Position numbers and translations under genes: made by a program. Positions 25,562 through 34,283 of a DNA stretch of 64,000 nucleotides are shown here, piece after piece. The number at the start of each line of letters is the position of its first letter. Position 1 is the stretch's first letter. Location: positions 1-64,000 of the forward strand of contig CAZVHB010000003.1 of assembly GCA_964626965.1 (NCBI GenBank), read 5' to 3'. Below the pieces are notes generated by a model. It was not told the origin of the DNA. It saw nothing but the letters and a program-made list of their open reading frames with translations, and did no database searches. The DNA comes from CAZEPT01 sp964626965 (GTDB taxonomy: Bacteria; Patescibacteriota; Minisyncoccia; Phycocordibacterales; UBA9973).

Positions 25562-27592
25562 TTACTTTAGTTTAAAATCAGGAATATCTTTCTGTGCCTG
25601 AGCTAAAGCTTCAGTATACAGTTTCTGATCTCCAATAATCTCTGCAAATTGAACCAGAAGTCGATGCGAAGACGCAAAGGTCGGATCAATGGCAATACCC
25701 TCCTTATAAGCATTTTCTGCTGATTTTAAGTCCCCTTTCCAGACATAGATCTGTGCCATACTCCAGTGCACATTTGGATTTGTTGGTGATAATTTTTTTG
25801 CTTTATTGAGTACCATTAGAACGTGATCAAACATCTCAGGATTTGCACTCATCTCATTCAGATATAATAATGTTCCGTATAAATGTGCAATAGTAATTGA
25901 TAAACGATAATCAGTTGGGTTACGAACAGAGACTTCTTCAAGATAATTAATCAAACCAGTTAAATCCTCAACAACATACGGGAGGAGTTTTGTGTCGTTT
26001 TTGAATTGTGCTGGATTAGCTGAGTATTTTTTATACAGATCATCAGCAAGCCCTCCAACATCCCAAGCTTCACCAACAGAAGAACCAGAAAGAAGATCTT
26101 TGTACGCTTCTGCTCTTTTATTAATCGGCATAACAAATATCTCTGCATACGCTCCTGATTTAGATACAGGCATCTTTACAAAAAAGATAAGACAAGCAAC
26201 ACAGGCAAGACCGAGAAAACCGACAAGAAATACATCGTACTCTGAATCCGTGTACCTCTTTTTCAGTGGAACTGTTTGACCATCATCACCATACAAGCTG
26301 TACAGTATTCCTGTAATCATAAAAAGTGCTGTAAGAGATAGGTTTGAATCAAATGTCATTAAGTTATTTACAATATAGGCGACAAGAAGTCCTACAAAAA
26401 TAGAAACTTGAATCTTTGTGAGTACACCTTTTTTGTGTAAATGCAACAATACATAAAACAAACTACCCAAAAAGAGAGCATATAAAATAATGAGCGGATA
26501 TCCACCAGACACACCAAGATCATAATATTGATTGTGAGCACGATCCGCCCAACCTTCATAGCTATTCTCTACTCGGAGGATTTTTGGATTGAAATTCTCT
26601 TGAAATGCAATTTGATAATTTTCTGGACCGTACCCAAGAACAGGATTTTTATCTATTGCTTTTTGTGCAACATCCCAAAAAATAAATCGACTTCCTCGAG
26701 CTTGTTCTGCAAATTTGTTATGTAAGGTTGTATTTGGAGTAACTAATTGTACCCATAAAAACCCAGAAACGAGTACTGCTATGGTCGCAATACCAACACT
26801 CAATCCCCTGATACTTTTCTTGGAAGAAAGAAACATATAACCAACGACGCTTGCTCCAATACCACTGATAATTGCTAGTATTGTTCCTCGAGCAGTACCA
26901 AGAATACTTCCATCAGAAAAAAGGCGGTACAGACTCGCAAAAACTGGCGAGAATATAATAATGGCCATAGTACTGTAAATAAATAATTTTTTAGTTTTAC
27001 TTATATTTTTACTACAGAGAAGAAACAAAGATACAGCCAGCGTAAACAAAAAATAACCGGCAGCAAGTGTTGAGTTACCCGCAAACCCTCCCCCAGCATC
27101 TGTTTTTAACACAGTAAAAGGTAAATGAAAGCCATCAACACCCATCCATACACTGAGAGCCAAGAGAGAAGACCCGGCAATAAAATACTGAAACAACGAA
27201 GTAACATACGTCATTCCAGATTTCTTAACAAGCGAGGCAGTAACGAGAGCAAAAGCAAAGACATGATAAAAAGTCAAAAGCCCTGTGCCCCGCCCAAGAG
27301 AAGACCAGAAAGCGAGATTGGGATTTACTGCATAGATTGTTGCAAGTGTCATCCAGGTTAAAACTACAGAAGGTATTGCAAACATAAGAAGTGTTTTCTT
27401 TGAAAGACGATACTGTCGATCCTTAAAAGCAACATAGAGCCATAAGAAAAAGAGAATTTCAACCACCCCATACATAAAAAATGTTTTTGATGAGATATGC
27501 GGAAATAGCCCACGACTCCAAAAAATGACCGGCATCAAAAGCACTAAAGTAAAAGAGAGGTATTCAAGCATGTTTTCTTTGAATGTATTCAT
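25562..27592 (-). CDS. O-antigen-ligase-like membrane protein with TPR repeats (copy 2)
   Basis: A 676-residue paralogue of the next gene with the same layout: about 11-12 helices, the loop ADRAHNQYYDLGVSGGYPL near residue 350, then TPR repeats (HWSMAQIYVWKGDLKSAENA near residue 600). It is the gene nearest to the secreted protein at 27825-29816, a possible acceptor. The structured element at 27614-27744 lies 22 nt upstream of its ATG. Confidence 0.8.
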   Translation of the reverse strand: MNTFKENMLEYLSFTLVLLMPVIFWSRGLFPHISSKTFFMYGVVEILFFLWLYVAFKDRQYRLSKKTLLMFAIPSVVLTWMTLATIYAVNPNLAFWSSLGRGTGLLTFYHVFAFALVTASLVKKSGMTYVTSLFQYFIAGSSLLALSVWMGVDGFHLPFTVLKTDAGGGFAGNSTLAAGYFLFTLAVSLFLLCSKNISKTKKLFIYSTMAIIIFSPVFASLYRLFSDGSILGTARGTILAIISGIGASVVGYMFLSSKKSIRGLSVGIATIAVLVSGFLWVQLVTPNTTLHNKFAEQARGSRFIFWDVAQKAIDKNPVLGYGPENYQIAFQENFNPKILRVENSYEGWADRAHNQYYDLGVSGGYPLIILYALFLGSLFYVLLHLHKKGVLTKIQVSIFVGLLVAYIVNNLMTFDSNLSLTALFMITGILYSLYGDDGQTVPLKKRYTDSEYDVFLVGFLGLACVACLIFFVKMPVSKSGAYAEIFVMPINKRAEAYKDLLSGSSVGEAWDVGGLADDLYKKYSANPAQFKNDTKLLPYVVEDLTGLINYLEEVSVRNPTDYRLSITIAHLYGTLLYLNEMSANPEMFDHVLMVLNKAKKLSPTNPNVHWSMAQIYVWKGDLKSAENAYKEGIAIDPTFASSHRLLVQFAEIIGDQKLYTEALAQAQKDIPDFKLK

Positions 27593-27613
27593 ACGCCGAT
27601 TATATCAAAAAAT

Positions 27614-27744
27614 CCCCACACCTACCAAACCATTATTTCAATATGTTTTAACTACTCATAAAAGGTAACCATTGGTACATACATTTATGTCTCTACACAA
27701 TGTGTATTTGAAATCAAAAACACGATGGTTTGGTAGGTGTGGGG
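27614..27744. ncRNA. Structured 131-bp element, copy 1 (20-bp outer stem, covarying)
   Basis: CCCCACACCTACCAAACCAT at 27614-27633 is perfectly complementary to 27725-27744. Inside, ATTTCAA (from 27634) pairs with TTGAAAT on the other side. A second copy at 43246-43383 has the same outer and inner landmarks but different bases in both stems that still pair. It lies in the leader or promoter region of the minus-strand gene 25562-27592. It could be a cis-acting RNA or a mobile palindromic element. Confidence 0.55.
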
Positions 27745-27750
27745 AAAAAC

Positions 27751-27779
27751 AAAAAACCACCCAAATAGGGTGGTTTTTT
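27751..27779. terminator. Terminator after the surface-protein gene
   Basis: AAAAAACCACCC and GGGTGGTTTTTT form a perfect 12-bp stem around AAATA. It lies about 45 nt after the stop of the minus-strand gene 27825-29816 and would end that strong transcript. It can work in both directions. Confidence 0.9.
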
Positions 27780-27824
27780 GTTAACTCTGAAAAGTTTACC
27801 TTTCCATCAGTCTAATACTAAGTA

Positions 27825-29816
27825 TTAGTTGTTGATGTATTGGAAAGCAGTTCGGTAGTTAGTTACAGGAAGTAGATCACTGTTTGTAGCAGTGTTGAGT
27901 GCAGCTTCTGTAAATGTTCGAATTGTATCCAATCGGAAACGAATTGAAGTATTATCAGTTGCTGCTGTCATTGTTACGTTAACAGTGAAGTTCTTTGTAA
28001 CACCATCATCAAGACGGAAACCGTTTGATTCAACAGTTGCGTCTGAAGTTGAGAGTGTGATTGAAGTTGTAGCAGATACACTTTCTGTATTTGGAAGTGC
28101 TGCAGTTTCTACAACAAGAGCAAATGCGTTTGAAGCAGTAGCTGCTGTTGCGAGTTGTGCAGATTGTCCAATGTACAATGTATTACCAAATGCAGTAACT
28201 GCAACTGGAATAGTGTATGTACGTGAAGTAATGTTACCGTTTTGGTCTTCTGTACTAGCGTAAGTAGGAGTTCCCATTACAGTATTAACACCAGTTGAAC
28301 GGAATGTCATTGTTTCACCCATAGCTGAACCTGTTCGGTCACCAGTTACGAGTTGATCACCATTCATATCTTCTATATCAAAGTAGTTAGTTGTAGTAGC
28401 TGCAACCAATGCTGAAGTGATTTCAGCTTTCAAAGTTGTACCTTCTGTGAAGTTTACATCAATGTCACTGATATCAGCGTAGATAACACCTTCTACTGTA
28501 GCATCTTTTTCTACAGAAAGATTGAGGTCATCGAAATTTTTAGTAGCACTAGAAGCTACGTTAGTTATTGTTTCATTGTATGTATTACCAGCAATCTTAA
28601 GAGTTACATTTGAAGTAACTTCATTAAGAGTATGTGATGTAGTAAATGTAACAGGAACTTGATCAAGCAACATGTTTGAACCTTGAGCTTTCAAAGTGAA
28701 TCTCAAAAGTTCAACTTGGTTTGTATCAGATGTTGTAGAAACTTTAACAGTCTTTGCAGTCATGTTTGAAGTTGCAAGATTAACTTTCATTTCTACATCA
28801 CTTGCTGTTGCGAGTGAAGCGAATTGGAAAGTCTTACTGATTAAACCAGTTGAGTCTGTCAAGATAGCACCTGTTCCATCACTGAAACGTGTACTTTCAA
28901 GAGTAGTTGTCCAAGTGTTTGAAGCGAGGTCTGTAGAATCAATATTTGCAGCTGCGTCAACTGATACGTAGAAAGTTTCTTTCTTATCAGCTTTTATAAC
29001 AGCATTTGAAAGTGAAATTGATTTTGAGTAAACACCTGATGATTCTGAAAATGCAGAAACGTCAGCTGAACCAACTTTCGTTGAACCCATCCAAACTGAA
29101 ACCTTAGTTGCGTAACGGTTAAGCTTGTCTGAGCCAGAACCTGTAGTCATTTCAAGGTTAAGTTTAACTGAGTTGATAGCGAGGTCAGAACCATTATCAG
29201 CTTCTACAGTGTATGCAAAAACTTTGTGGTCGACATCACCTTCTCCAACTTTTTCGTTTGAAATAGAAGAAAGAACTTCTACTAGTTGGATATCACCAGC
29301 ACCACCAGTAACTACTGTTGTTCCAGCAGTACATGAAGCACCTGTAGTTGAACTAAAGAGTGCACCTGCTGTACATCCAGCTACTGTTGAAGTAGCAGTT
29401 GCACAAGATTGACCAGTTGTTGTACTGAATCCTGTTGTTGAAGTACATCCAGTTGGAAGAGTTCCACCTGTTGATACTGTTCCACAAACGTTACCGATTG
29501 TAGAAGCTGAGTTACGTGACATGTTACCGAAGTAACCTGTTGAAGGAACACCAGCTTTAGTTTGATACTTCATAACAGCTGCTTTTGTAGCCATTCCAAA
29601 GTATGTTGATTCGAAACCTTTTGAACCATTTGAACCTGTAGTCACATCAAGTGCTGTATCAGGACAAGCGTTCAAAAACATTTGTAGCCCTCGTACATTT
29701 TCACCAGTTGATCCAACCATCATGTTGGTAGTGAAAGTAGCTGTTGAAGCGTTTGCTGTAAGAGCAAAAGCAGCAACAAACATTGATGCGAGAGTTAATT
29801 TAAAAATTTTACTCAT
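27825..29816 (-). CDS. Large secreted surface protein with peptidoglycan-binding domain, possible S-layer protein
   Basis: The 663 residues begin with a signal peptide (MSKIFKLTLASMFVAAFALTA) cut near ANA-STATF. Residues about 30-110 are a PG_binding_1-like domain: MVGSTGENVRGLQMFLNAC, then ATKAAVMKYQTKAGVPSTGYFG. Residues about 118-170 hold Cys motifs GCTSTTGFSTTTGQSC and GCTAGALFSSTTGASC. The remaining 480 residues are Ser/Thr/Ala-rich beta domains. It has a good promoter, a short leader and a strong terminator. It sits beside glycan ligases, so a glycosylated S-layer role is plausible but inferred. Confidence 0.75.
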   Translation of the reverse strand: MSKIFKLTLASMFVAAFALTANASTATFTTNMMVGSTGENVRGLQMFLNACPDTALDVTTGSNGSKGFESTYFGMATKAAVMKYQTKAGVPSTGYFGNMSRNSASTIGNVCGTVSTGGTLPTGCTSTTGFSTTTGQSCATATSTVAGCTAGALFSSTTGASCTAGTTVVTGGAGDIQLVEVLSSISNEKVGEGDVDHKVFAYTVEADNGSDLAINSVKLNLEMTTGSGSDKLNRYATKVSVWMGSTKVGSADVSAFSESSGVYSKSISLSNAVIKADKKETFYVSVDAAANIDSTDLASNTWTTTLESTRFSDGTGAILTDSTGLISKTFQFASLATASDVEMKVNLATSNMTAKTVKVSTTSDTNQVELLRFTLKAQGSNMLLDQVPVTFTTSHTLNEVTSNVTLKIAGNTYNETITNVASSATKNFDDLNLSVEKDATVEGVIYADISDIDVNFTEGTTLKAEITSALVAATTTNYFDIEDMNGDQLVTGDRTGSAMGETMTFRSTGVNTVMGTPTYASTEDQNGNITSRTYTIPVAVTAFGNTLYIGQSAQLATAATASNAFALVVETAALPNTESVSATTSITLSTSDATVESNGFRLDDGVTKNFTVNVTMTAATDNTSIRFRLDTIRTFTEAALNTATNSDLLPVTNYRTAFQYINN

Positions 29817-29831
29817 ATTTTATAAAACGCA

Positions 29832-29859
29832 CTTATAATTGCTTTCGACTTTTGTGCAA
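29832..29859 (-). promoter_or_regulatory. Promoter of the surface-protein gene
   Basis: On the minus strand TTGCAC (29854-29859), a 16-nt spacer and TATAAG (29832-29837) precede the ATG by 15 nt. The 5' leader would be under 10 nt. Confidence 0.65.
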
Positions 29860-29874
29860 TTTTGGTGTGCGTGC

Positions 29875-29890
29875 GTGTGATAAATCACAC
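29875..29890. promoter_or_regulatory. Perfect dyad GTGTGAT-AA-ATCACAC, possible operator
   Basis: A 7-bp perfect inverted repeat with a 2-nt centre lies about 16 bp upstream of the -35 box of the surface-protein gene. It resembles CRP/FNR-family half-sites (TGTGA/TCACA) with a shorter spacer. The bound factor is unknown. The remaining intergenic stretch 29891-30300 holds no gene that I can support. Confidence 0.45.
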
Positions 29891-30311
29891 TCATCCAATG
29901 AAGCTTTTTTAAAAACATAATTATTCTTAAAAATGAATCTATGAATGTTTGGTAGAATTCTCTACCTTGTCGACAAGGTCCGATCTGGGTCACCCCATAT
30001 CGAATCTATGTGCGATGCGAACATGTTATTTTCGACATGAAAAACATATCAGAAGAACATACGATACTCGGTATCAATATAGTATGCCTATTTTGTTTTT
30101 AATGATCGAACGTCAGATGTTGTGCACCTCACGCGTAATGTACCTATGCTAAACCTTGCGGTCGCATAAATAAACTACTTGTATATAATCTCATATAACA
30201 CGTTAAAATGCAACAGAGATTACATATACTCTGACGGGACAGATTGGGAAATATTACAGTGAGGATATAGGTTTTAGGTGGTAGGTTGTAGGGTAGATTT
30301 TAGTGCTCATC

Positions 30312-30355
30312 AAGACACAGCGAGGGTGGACCTTTGTCCAACCTCGCTGTGTCTT
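30312..30355. terminator. Long hairpin (20-bp arms, CTTT loop), family member 2
   Basis: The arms AAGACACAGCGAGG and CCTCGCTGTGTCTT extend inward to TGGAC-CTTT-GTCCA with a single mismatch, followed by T runs. It lies about 37 nt after the stop of the minus-strand gene 30392-31297. Flanks (GTAGGTTGTAGGGTAGA and TCTACCAGCTACAACCTG) form an outer imperfect inverted repeat, like the flanks at 43450. Confidence 0.75.
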
Positions 30356-30391
30356 TTTCTACCAGCTACAACCTGTAGCCTGCACCCTACG

Positions 30392-31297
30392 TTACTCCAT
30401 GTCCTTTAGAAAAAAGTAGCGACTCCAGCGACGGTCCCCTTCTTTTCGGAGGTATCCGTCTTTAATCAAATCATTGAGTTCTCGCTGAATAGTCTTCTCA
30501 CTACAGTTGCCAATATGATTCAAAATGTCCTTTAGACTTGATTGCACCTGAGCTTGAGTATTATCTTTAATAAACTTAAGGATAGTCTTCTTTCTATGAT
30601 TTTTATCTTGAGAATTTTTTGATTCAAGAAGTATATTTTTTGCAGAATGTCCTATAGAAGAGATTCTATTGAGGGGCATTTTTTGTCCTATAGAAACTGG
30701 TGGTTTCTCTTTTTTATCGGTCACTATTTTTTGATTTTTATCATTGAGCTTTTGCATTTTTTGTCCTATAGAATTTTGAATATTTTTCTTATCGGACAAA
30801 TTACTTATTCCATTTCCATAATTCATGAGGGGGAGAAAATCGAGATCTTCGCCAAAGAAATTTTCATCAAAGAGTGGTGATACAACACCGTGCTCTTTCG
30901 AATAGTATTCCTTGTATCCATCAACATATTCTACAAGAGTTTTTATAAACATATCCACTTCTCGATCAAATAAATTTTTACTTTCAGGGGAGAGGATACC
31001 TTGGATCACAACACCCTGAGTGAGTGTTTTGAGTTCTTTAAGGACATACGAAATCTCTGAAGCAACATGAGCATGATGCTCGTTTTCTCGTGGATGGAGC
31101 ATATAGGACATTTCAAGAAAATCTATACCAAGATACTGCAGTCTATCGGTCATATTTTTATGAGACACGTACTTCGTGAGAAGAAACACAGCGTGATATA
31201 TCCGATCAGCCTTATCGGTCATTTTTTTAAATATATCTTCAAAATGTGTGTATATTTTAATATTACTCTGTATATTGTGTGGATTTTTTTCGTACAT
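30392..31297 (-). CDS. Winged-helix DNA-binding protein embedded in a repeat array
   Basis: I do not recognise a named family. The 301 residues have a helical N-terminal domain (residues 1-135), an acidic middle, a linker with repeated SIGQKM/SIGQKMP/SIGHS words (residues 175-220), and a C-terminal winged helix (residues 235-301: DILNHIGNCSEKTIQRELNDLIKDGYLRKEGDRRW in positions 256-290). Five copies of TGTCCTWTAGA lie in the coding region and four upstream of the start, read in different codon frames, so the site is conserved as DNA. It could be an autoregulator or an iteron-binding protein. Confidence 0.65.
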   Translation of the reverse strand: MYEKNPHNIQSNIKIYTHFEDIFKKMTDKADRIYHAVFLLTKYVSHKNMTDRLQYLGIDFLEMSYMLHPRENEHHAHVASEISYVLKELKTLTQGVVIQGILSPESKNLFDREVDMFIKTLVEYVDGYKEYYSKEHGVVSPLFDENFFGEDLDFLPLMNYGNGISNLSDKKNIQNSIGQKMQKLNDKNQKIVTDKKEKPPVSIGQKMPLNRISSIGHSAKNILLESKNSQDKNHRKKTILKFIKDNTQAQVQSSLKDILNHIGNCSEKTIQRELNDLIKDGYLRKEGDRRWSRYFFLKDME

Positions 31298-31464
31298 GAA
31301 TGTCTTTTAGGTTAATAAAAATGTCCTATAGATCTTCTCTGGTATATCGCATGGATATTTCTTCAAAGAGATATTCTCTGAGAACTGACCTTTAAAAAAA
31401 TACGTGCCAAGCTACTCTTTTGATTCGCCCATTATACATGTCCTTTAGAATTTGTCCAATAGAA
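30400..31464. repeat. Array of nine TGTCCTWTAGAA-like sites
   Basis: Copies start at 30400, 30526, 30648, 30684, 30762, 31301, 31322, 31439 and 31453. Three are exactly TGTCCTATAGAA, two TGTCCTTTAGAA; the others differ by one to three bases. All point the same way on the plus strand. Two in the gene share the longer word GCATTTTTTGTCCTATAGAA. I did not see exact copies elsewhere in the window. Confidence 0.75.
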
Positions 31465-31583
31465 ATAGAGACTCAGCTAGACACAACAATCTCACCTCTA
31501 CCTCCGTAGTCTGTGAATGAGAGAAGAACAGGCACAAGTCTTTTGGTTCTTCCCATAGGCTCGAACTGAAATGAGTTTGGAAG

Positions 31584-31612
31584 TTATCCACAGTTCGTGG
31601 ATATGCTATAAT
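31584..31612 (+). promoter_or_regulatory. Dyad with a DnaA-box-like sequence and a TATAAT box
   Basis: TTATCCACA (31584-31592) matches the DnaA-box consensus and forms the left half of the dyad TATCCAC-AGTTC-GTGGATA (31585-31603). A TATAAT lies at 31607-31612, facing ftsK. The dyad overlaps where the spacer and -35 would be, so it could be an operator. No typical -35 is seen. The rest of 31465-31733 has no supported gene. Confidence 0.4.
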
Positions 31613-31733
31613 AAGCAAACGCTGAATCAGTCTCAATTTTCCCGAACGAAAACAATATGTCGACAATTAATTAAAAAGTAACACATTTACTACAGAAGAA
31701 ACATACACTCATTCTGTAATAAAATTTTGGCGG

Positions 31734-33929
31734 ATGAATCAAAAAAAATTAAAAAAAAATGAAGATGAAGCACCAATTCCAAAAATTATCCAGCAAGGAC
31801 TAGAACATAGTATGAACCCTGAAACAAGAAGAATTGTGAGTATGCTCGTTTTTTTCCTCGTCGGAATTATTTCACTCCTTGGAGTATTTAATGCAGGTGG
31901 TATTGTCGGTGAAGCACTCAAAAATGCTTTCAAATATGTCTTTGGTTTTTTGTATTTTATTATTCCTTTCTTTTTCCTGTATTTTGGAATGAGGCTCATA
32001 AAGAGAAAAACATTACTTCCTGGTGCACGTATTTTTTGGGGTGGTGCACTTTTTGTCATCACACTACTTGGACTTGAAACACTCTCCATATTTACACGAC
32101 AAGGAGGATTAATTGGAGAAGTTACTGTGTCACTCTTTTCAAAACTATTTGGAGTCATTGGGGCAATAACCACACTAGCAATCGGGCTCATTATTTCATT
32201 TATGATTCTTTTAAACACTCGCCCTGATTTCACACTCTTGTTAGAAAAATTAAAATCATTCTTTACAAAACTACTCAAAGGAGGACTCTCTTTTGGAAAA
32301 AGTTCTATTCACCAGCTCTCACTACCAAAAGAAGATGACTATAGTGACGAAGGTCTCGAGATACATGAATCAATAGAAACACCGACACAAATGAATGATG
32401 TAAAAACAAAAAAAATTGTCGCTCATTCAGACACAGAAGAAGAAGACGTACCCGCCCCGAAAGCAAAAAAAAGAGACAGTGGAACATATGTCTTCCCTCC
32501 TACAGCACTCCTCTCTCGAGATCAAGGTAAGCCAAATACGGGTGACATCAAAGCAAATGCAAATATCATAAAACGAACACTGCAAAATTTTGGAATAGAA
32601 GTAGAGATGGATGAGATCACCGTCGGACCGACTGTCACCCGCTACGCTCTCAAACCAGCAGAAGGAGTGAAACTCTCTCGTATTGTTGCACTTCAGAGTG
32701 ACTTAGCACTCGCGCTCGCTGCCCACCCTATTCGTATTGAAGCACCAATTCCTGGTAAATCACTCGTTGGTATTGAAATACCGAACAAAGCAAAATCAAT
32801 TATTGGGTTCTCAAACCTTATGGAAGATCCACTCTTCAAGAACGATCCGAAGCCACTCTTGGTTGCGCTTGGGAAAAATATCTCAGGTAAAGCTCGTTTT
32901 GCAAACTTAGCGAAGATGCCACATGCACTCATTGCTGGAGCAACTGGTTCAGGAAAATCTGTCACGGTACATGCGATTATTACATCGCTCCTCTATCGAA
33001 ATAGTTCAGATGATCTGAAGTTTATCTTTGTTGATCCGAAGCGTGTTGAACTCACGATGTACAATGGACTTCCTCACCTCCTCACCCCTGTCATTACTGA
33101 CCCAAAGAAAACCATTATGGCACTCAAATGGGCAGCAAAAGAAATGGAGAAGCGTTATGATATTCTTGAAAAAAGTAAAGTCCGAGATATTGCTTCATAC
33201 CATGAAAATATCTACAACAAACGTAAAAATGACGAAATAGACAGAATGCCGTACATTGTGATTATTATCGACGAATTAGCTGATATTATGTCTGCCTACC
33301 CACGAGAACTCGAGAGTGGTATCGTCCGCCTTGCACAAATGTCTCGAGCAGTTGGTATTCACCTGATCCTCTCAACTCAACGCCCAAGTGTAAATGTCAT
33401 TACCGGACTCATCAAAGCAAACGTTCCTGCTCGTGTTGCACTCCAAGTTGCGAGTCAAATAGATTCACGAACTATTATCGATCAACCAGGTGCAGAAAAG
33501 CTTTTGGGAGCTGGAGATATGCTCTATTCTTCAGGTGAAATGTCTAGTCCTGAACGTATCCAATGTGCCTATATTACAGAAAATGAGGTGAAAAACATTG
33601 TTTCCTTTATTAAGGATAATAATGATATACTAAGTGAAGATATCAATCTTTCTCCAGGTGCACTTGGAAATACAGATGGAGTATTTTCTGCAAATGTTGA
33701 TGGAAATGATGACGATGATTTATATGAAGATGCTCGAGCGACCGTAATGGAAACAGGTAAAGCATCAACATCATTCCTCCAAAGGAAGCTTGGTGTTGGA
33801 TACGCACGTGCTGCACGATTGATCGATATGATGGAAGAACGTGGAGTGGTTGGACCAGGTAATGGTTCAAAACCACGAGAAGTGTTGCAAAAAAGTGTAG
33901 CTGAAGAAAAAGAAGAATTCGAAAACTAG
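31734..33929 (+). CDS. ftsK: DNA translocase FtsK/SpoIIIE
   Basis: This membrane-anchored motor moves DNA at the division septum. The 731 residues have four N-terminal helices (residues 35-165), a linker rich in charged residues (to about 260), the alpha/beta motor with Walker A AGATGSGKSV near residue 402 and Walker B IVIIIDELADIM near 510, and a C-terminal winged-helix gamma domain (ASTSFLQRKLGVGYARAARLID region near 680-700). The N-terminal part is compact. It is followed at 4 nt by a small Ig-like gene and then recA. Confidence 0.96.
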   Translation: MNQKKLKKNEDEAPIPKIIQQGLEHSMNPETRRIVSMLVFFLVGIISLLGVFNAGGIVGEALKNAFKYVFGFLYFIIPFFFLYFGMRLIKRKTLLPGARIFWGGALFVITLLGLETLSIFTRQGGLIGEVTVSLFSKLFGVIGAITTLAIGLIISFMILLNTRPDFTLLLEKLKSFFTKLLKGGLSFGKSSIHQLSLPKEDDYSDEGLEIHESIETPTQMNDVKTKKIVAHSDTEEEDVPAPKAKKRDSGTYVFPPTALLSRDQGKPNTGDIKANANIIKRTLQNFGIEVEMDEITVGPTVTRYALKPAEGVKLSRIVALQSDLALALAAHPIRIEAPIPGKSLVGIEIPNKAKSIIGFSNLMEDPLFKNDPKPLLVALGKNISGKARFANLAKMPHALIAGATGSGKSVTVHAIITSLLYRNSSDDLKFIFVDPKRVELTMYNGLPHLLTPVITDPKKTIMALKWAAKEMEKRYDILEKSKVRDIASYHENIYNKRKNDEIDRMPYIVIIIDELADIMSAYPRELESGIVRLAQMSRAVGIHLILSTQRPSVNVITGLIKANVPARVALQVASQIDSRTIIDQPGAEKLLGAGDMLYSSGEMSSPERIQCAYITENEVKNIVSFIKDNNDILSEDINLSPGALGNTDGVFSANVDGNDDDDLYEDARATVMETGKASTSFLQRKLGVGYARAARLIDMMEERGVVGPGNGSKPREVLQKSVAEEKEEFEN

Positions 33930-33933
33930 GTAT

Positions 33934-34278
33934 ATGAAAATAAAAATAATTACTATTTGCATCATAAGTATATTTACAGTCTATGGACTCGCGAAGTCTA
34001 GTGATATATTTTTTGGAGCACCTGTTTCATTTGCTATAAAAAATGAAAGTACCGCACGGATGGCAATCACTGGTAATGCAAAACACAGTAAAGAGATTTT
34101 CATCAACGGAGATGAAACAATGGTAAACACACAGGGTGATTTTAAATACGAATTTAGTCCCCTCCCTGGTGTAAACATCGTCACGCTCGTTACGAAAGAT
34201 ACCTTTGGTAATACACAAAAGAAAACCCACACATTTGTTTATAATAATACGCAGGAAAATAAAACTGCACAGAGATAA
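33934..34278 (+). CDS. Small anchored protein with one Ig-like domain
   Basis: The 114 residues have an N-terminal hydrophobic signal or anchor (IKIITICIISIFTVYGLA) and one beta-sandwich domain of about 75 residues: ARMAITGNAKHSKEIFINGD, DFKYEFSPLPGVNIVTLVTKD, and FGNTQKKTHTFVY. This pattern resembles glucodextranase-type or Big-type Ig domains often seen at the CPR cell surface. Function unknown. It sits between ftsK and recA with 4-5 nt gaps, so it is co-transcribed. Confidence 0.7.
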   Translation: MKIKIITICIISIFTVYGLAKSSDIFFGAPVSFAIKNESTARMAITGNAKHSKEIFINGDETMVNTQGDFKYEFSPLPGVNIVTLVTKDTFGNTQKKTHTFVYNNTQENKTAQR

Positions 34279-34283
34279 TAACT

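Noticed and set aside
28000..29400. Long plus-strand frames opposite the surface-protein gene
   Set aside because: They are antisense to a Ser/Thr/Ala/Val-rich coding region, whose composition keeps the other frame open.
29949..30152. Plus-strand open frame in the gap before the surface-protein gene
   Set aside because: Cys/Arg-rich composition with no start signal or domain; likely chance.
31584..31592. TTATCCACA as evidence of the chromosomal origin
   Set aside because: Only one DnaA-box-like site, inside a dyad, with no dnaA or dnaN nearby; too little for an oriC call.
31445..31666. Minus-strand open frame in the ftsK upstream region
   Set aside because: It crosses the dyad and repeat sites and has no recognisable domain or start signal.
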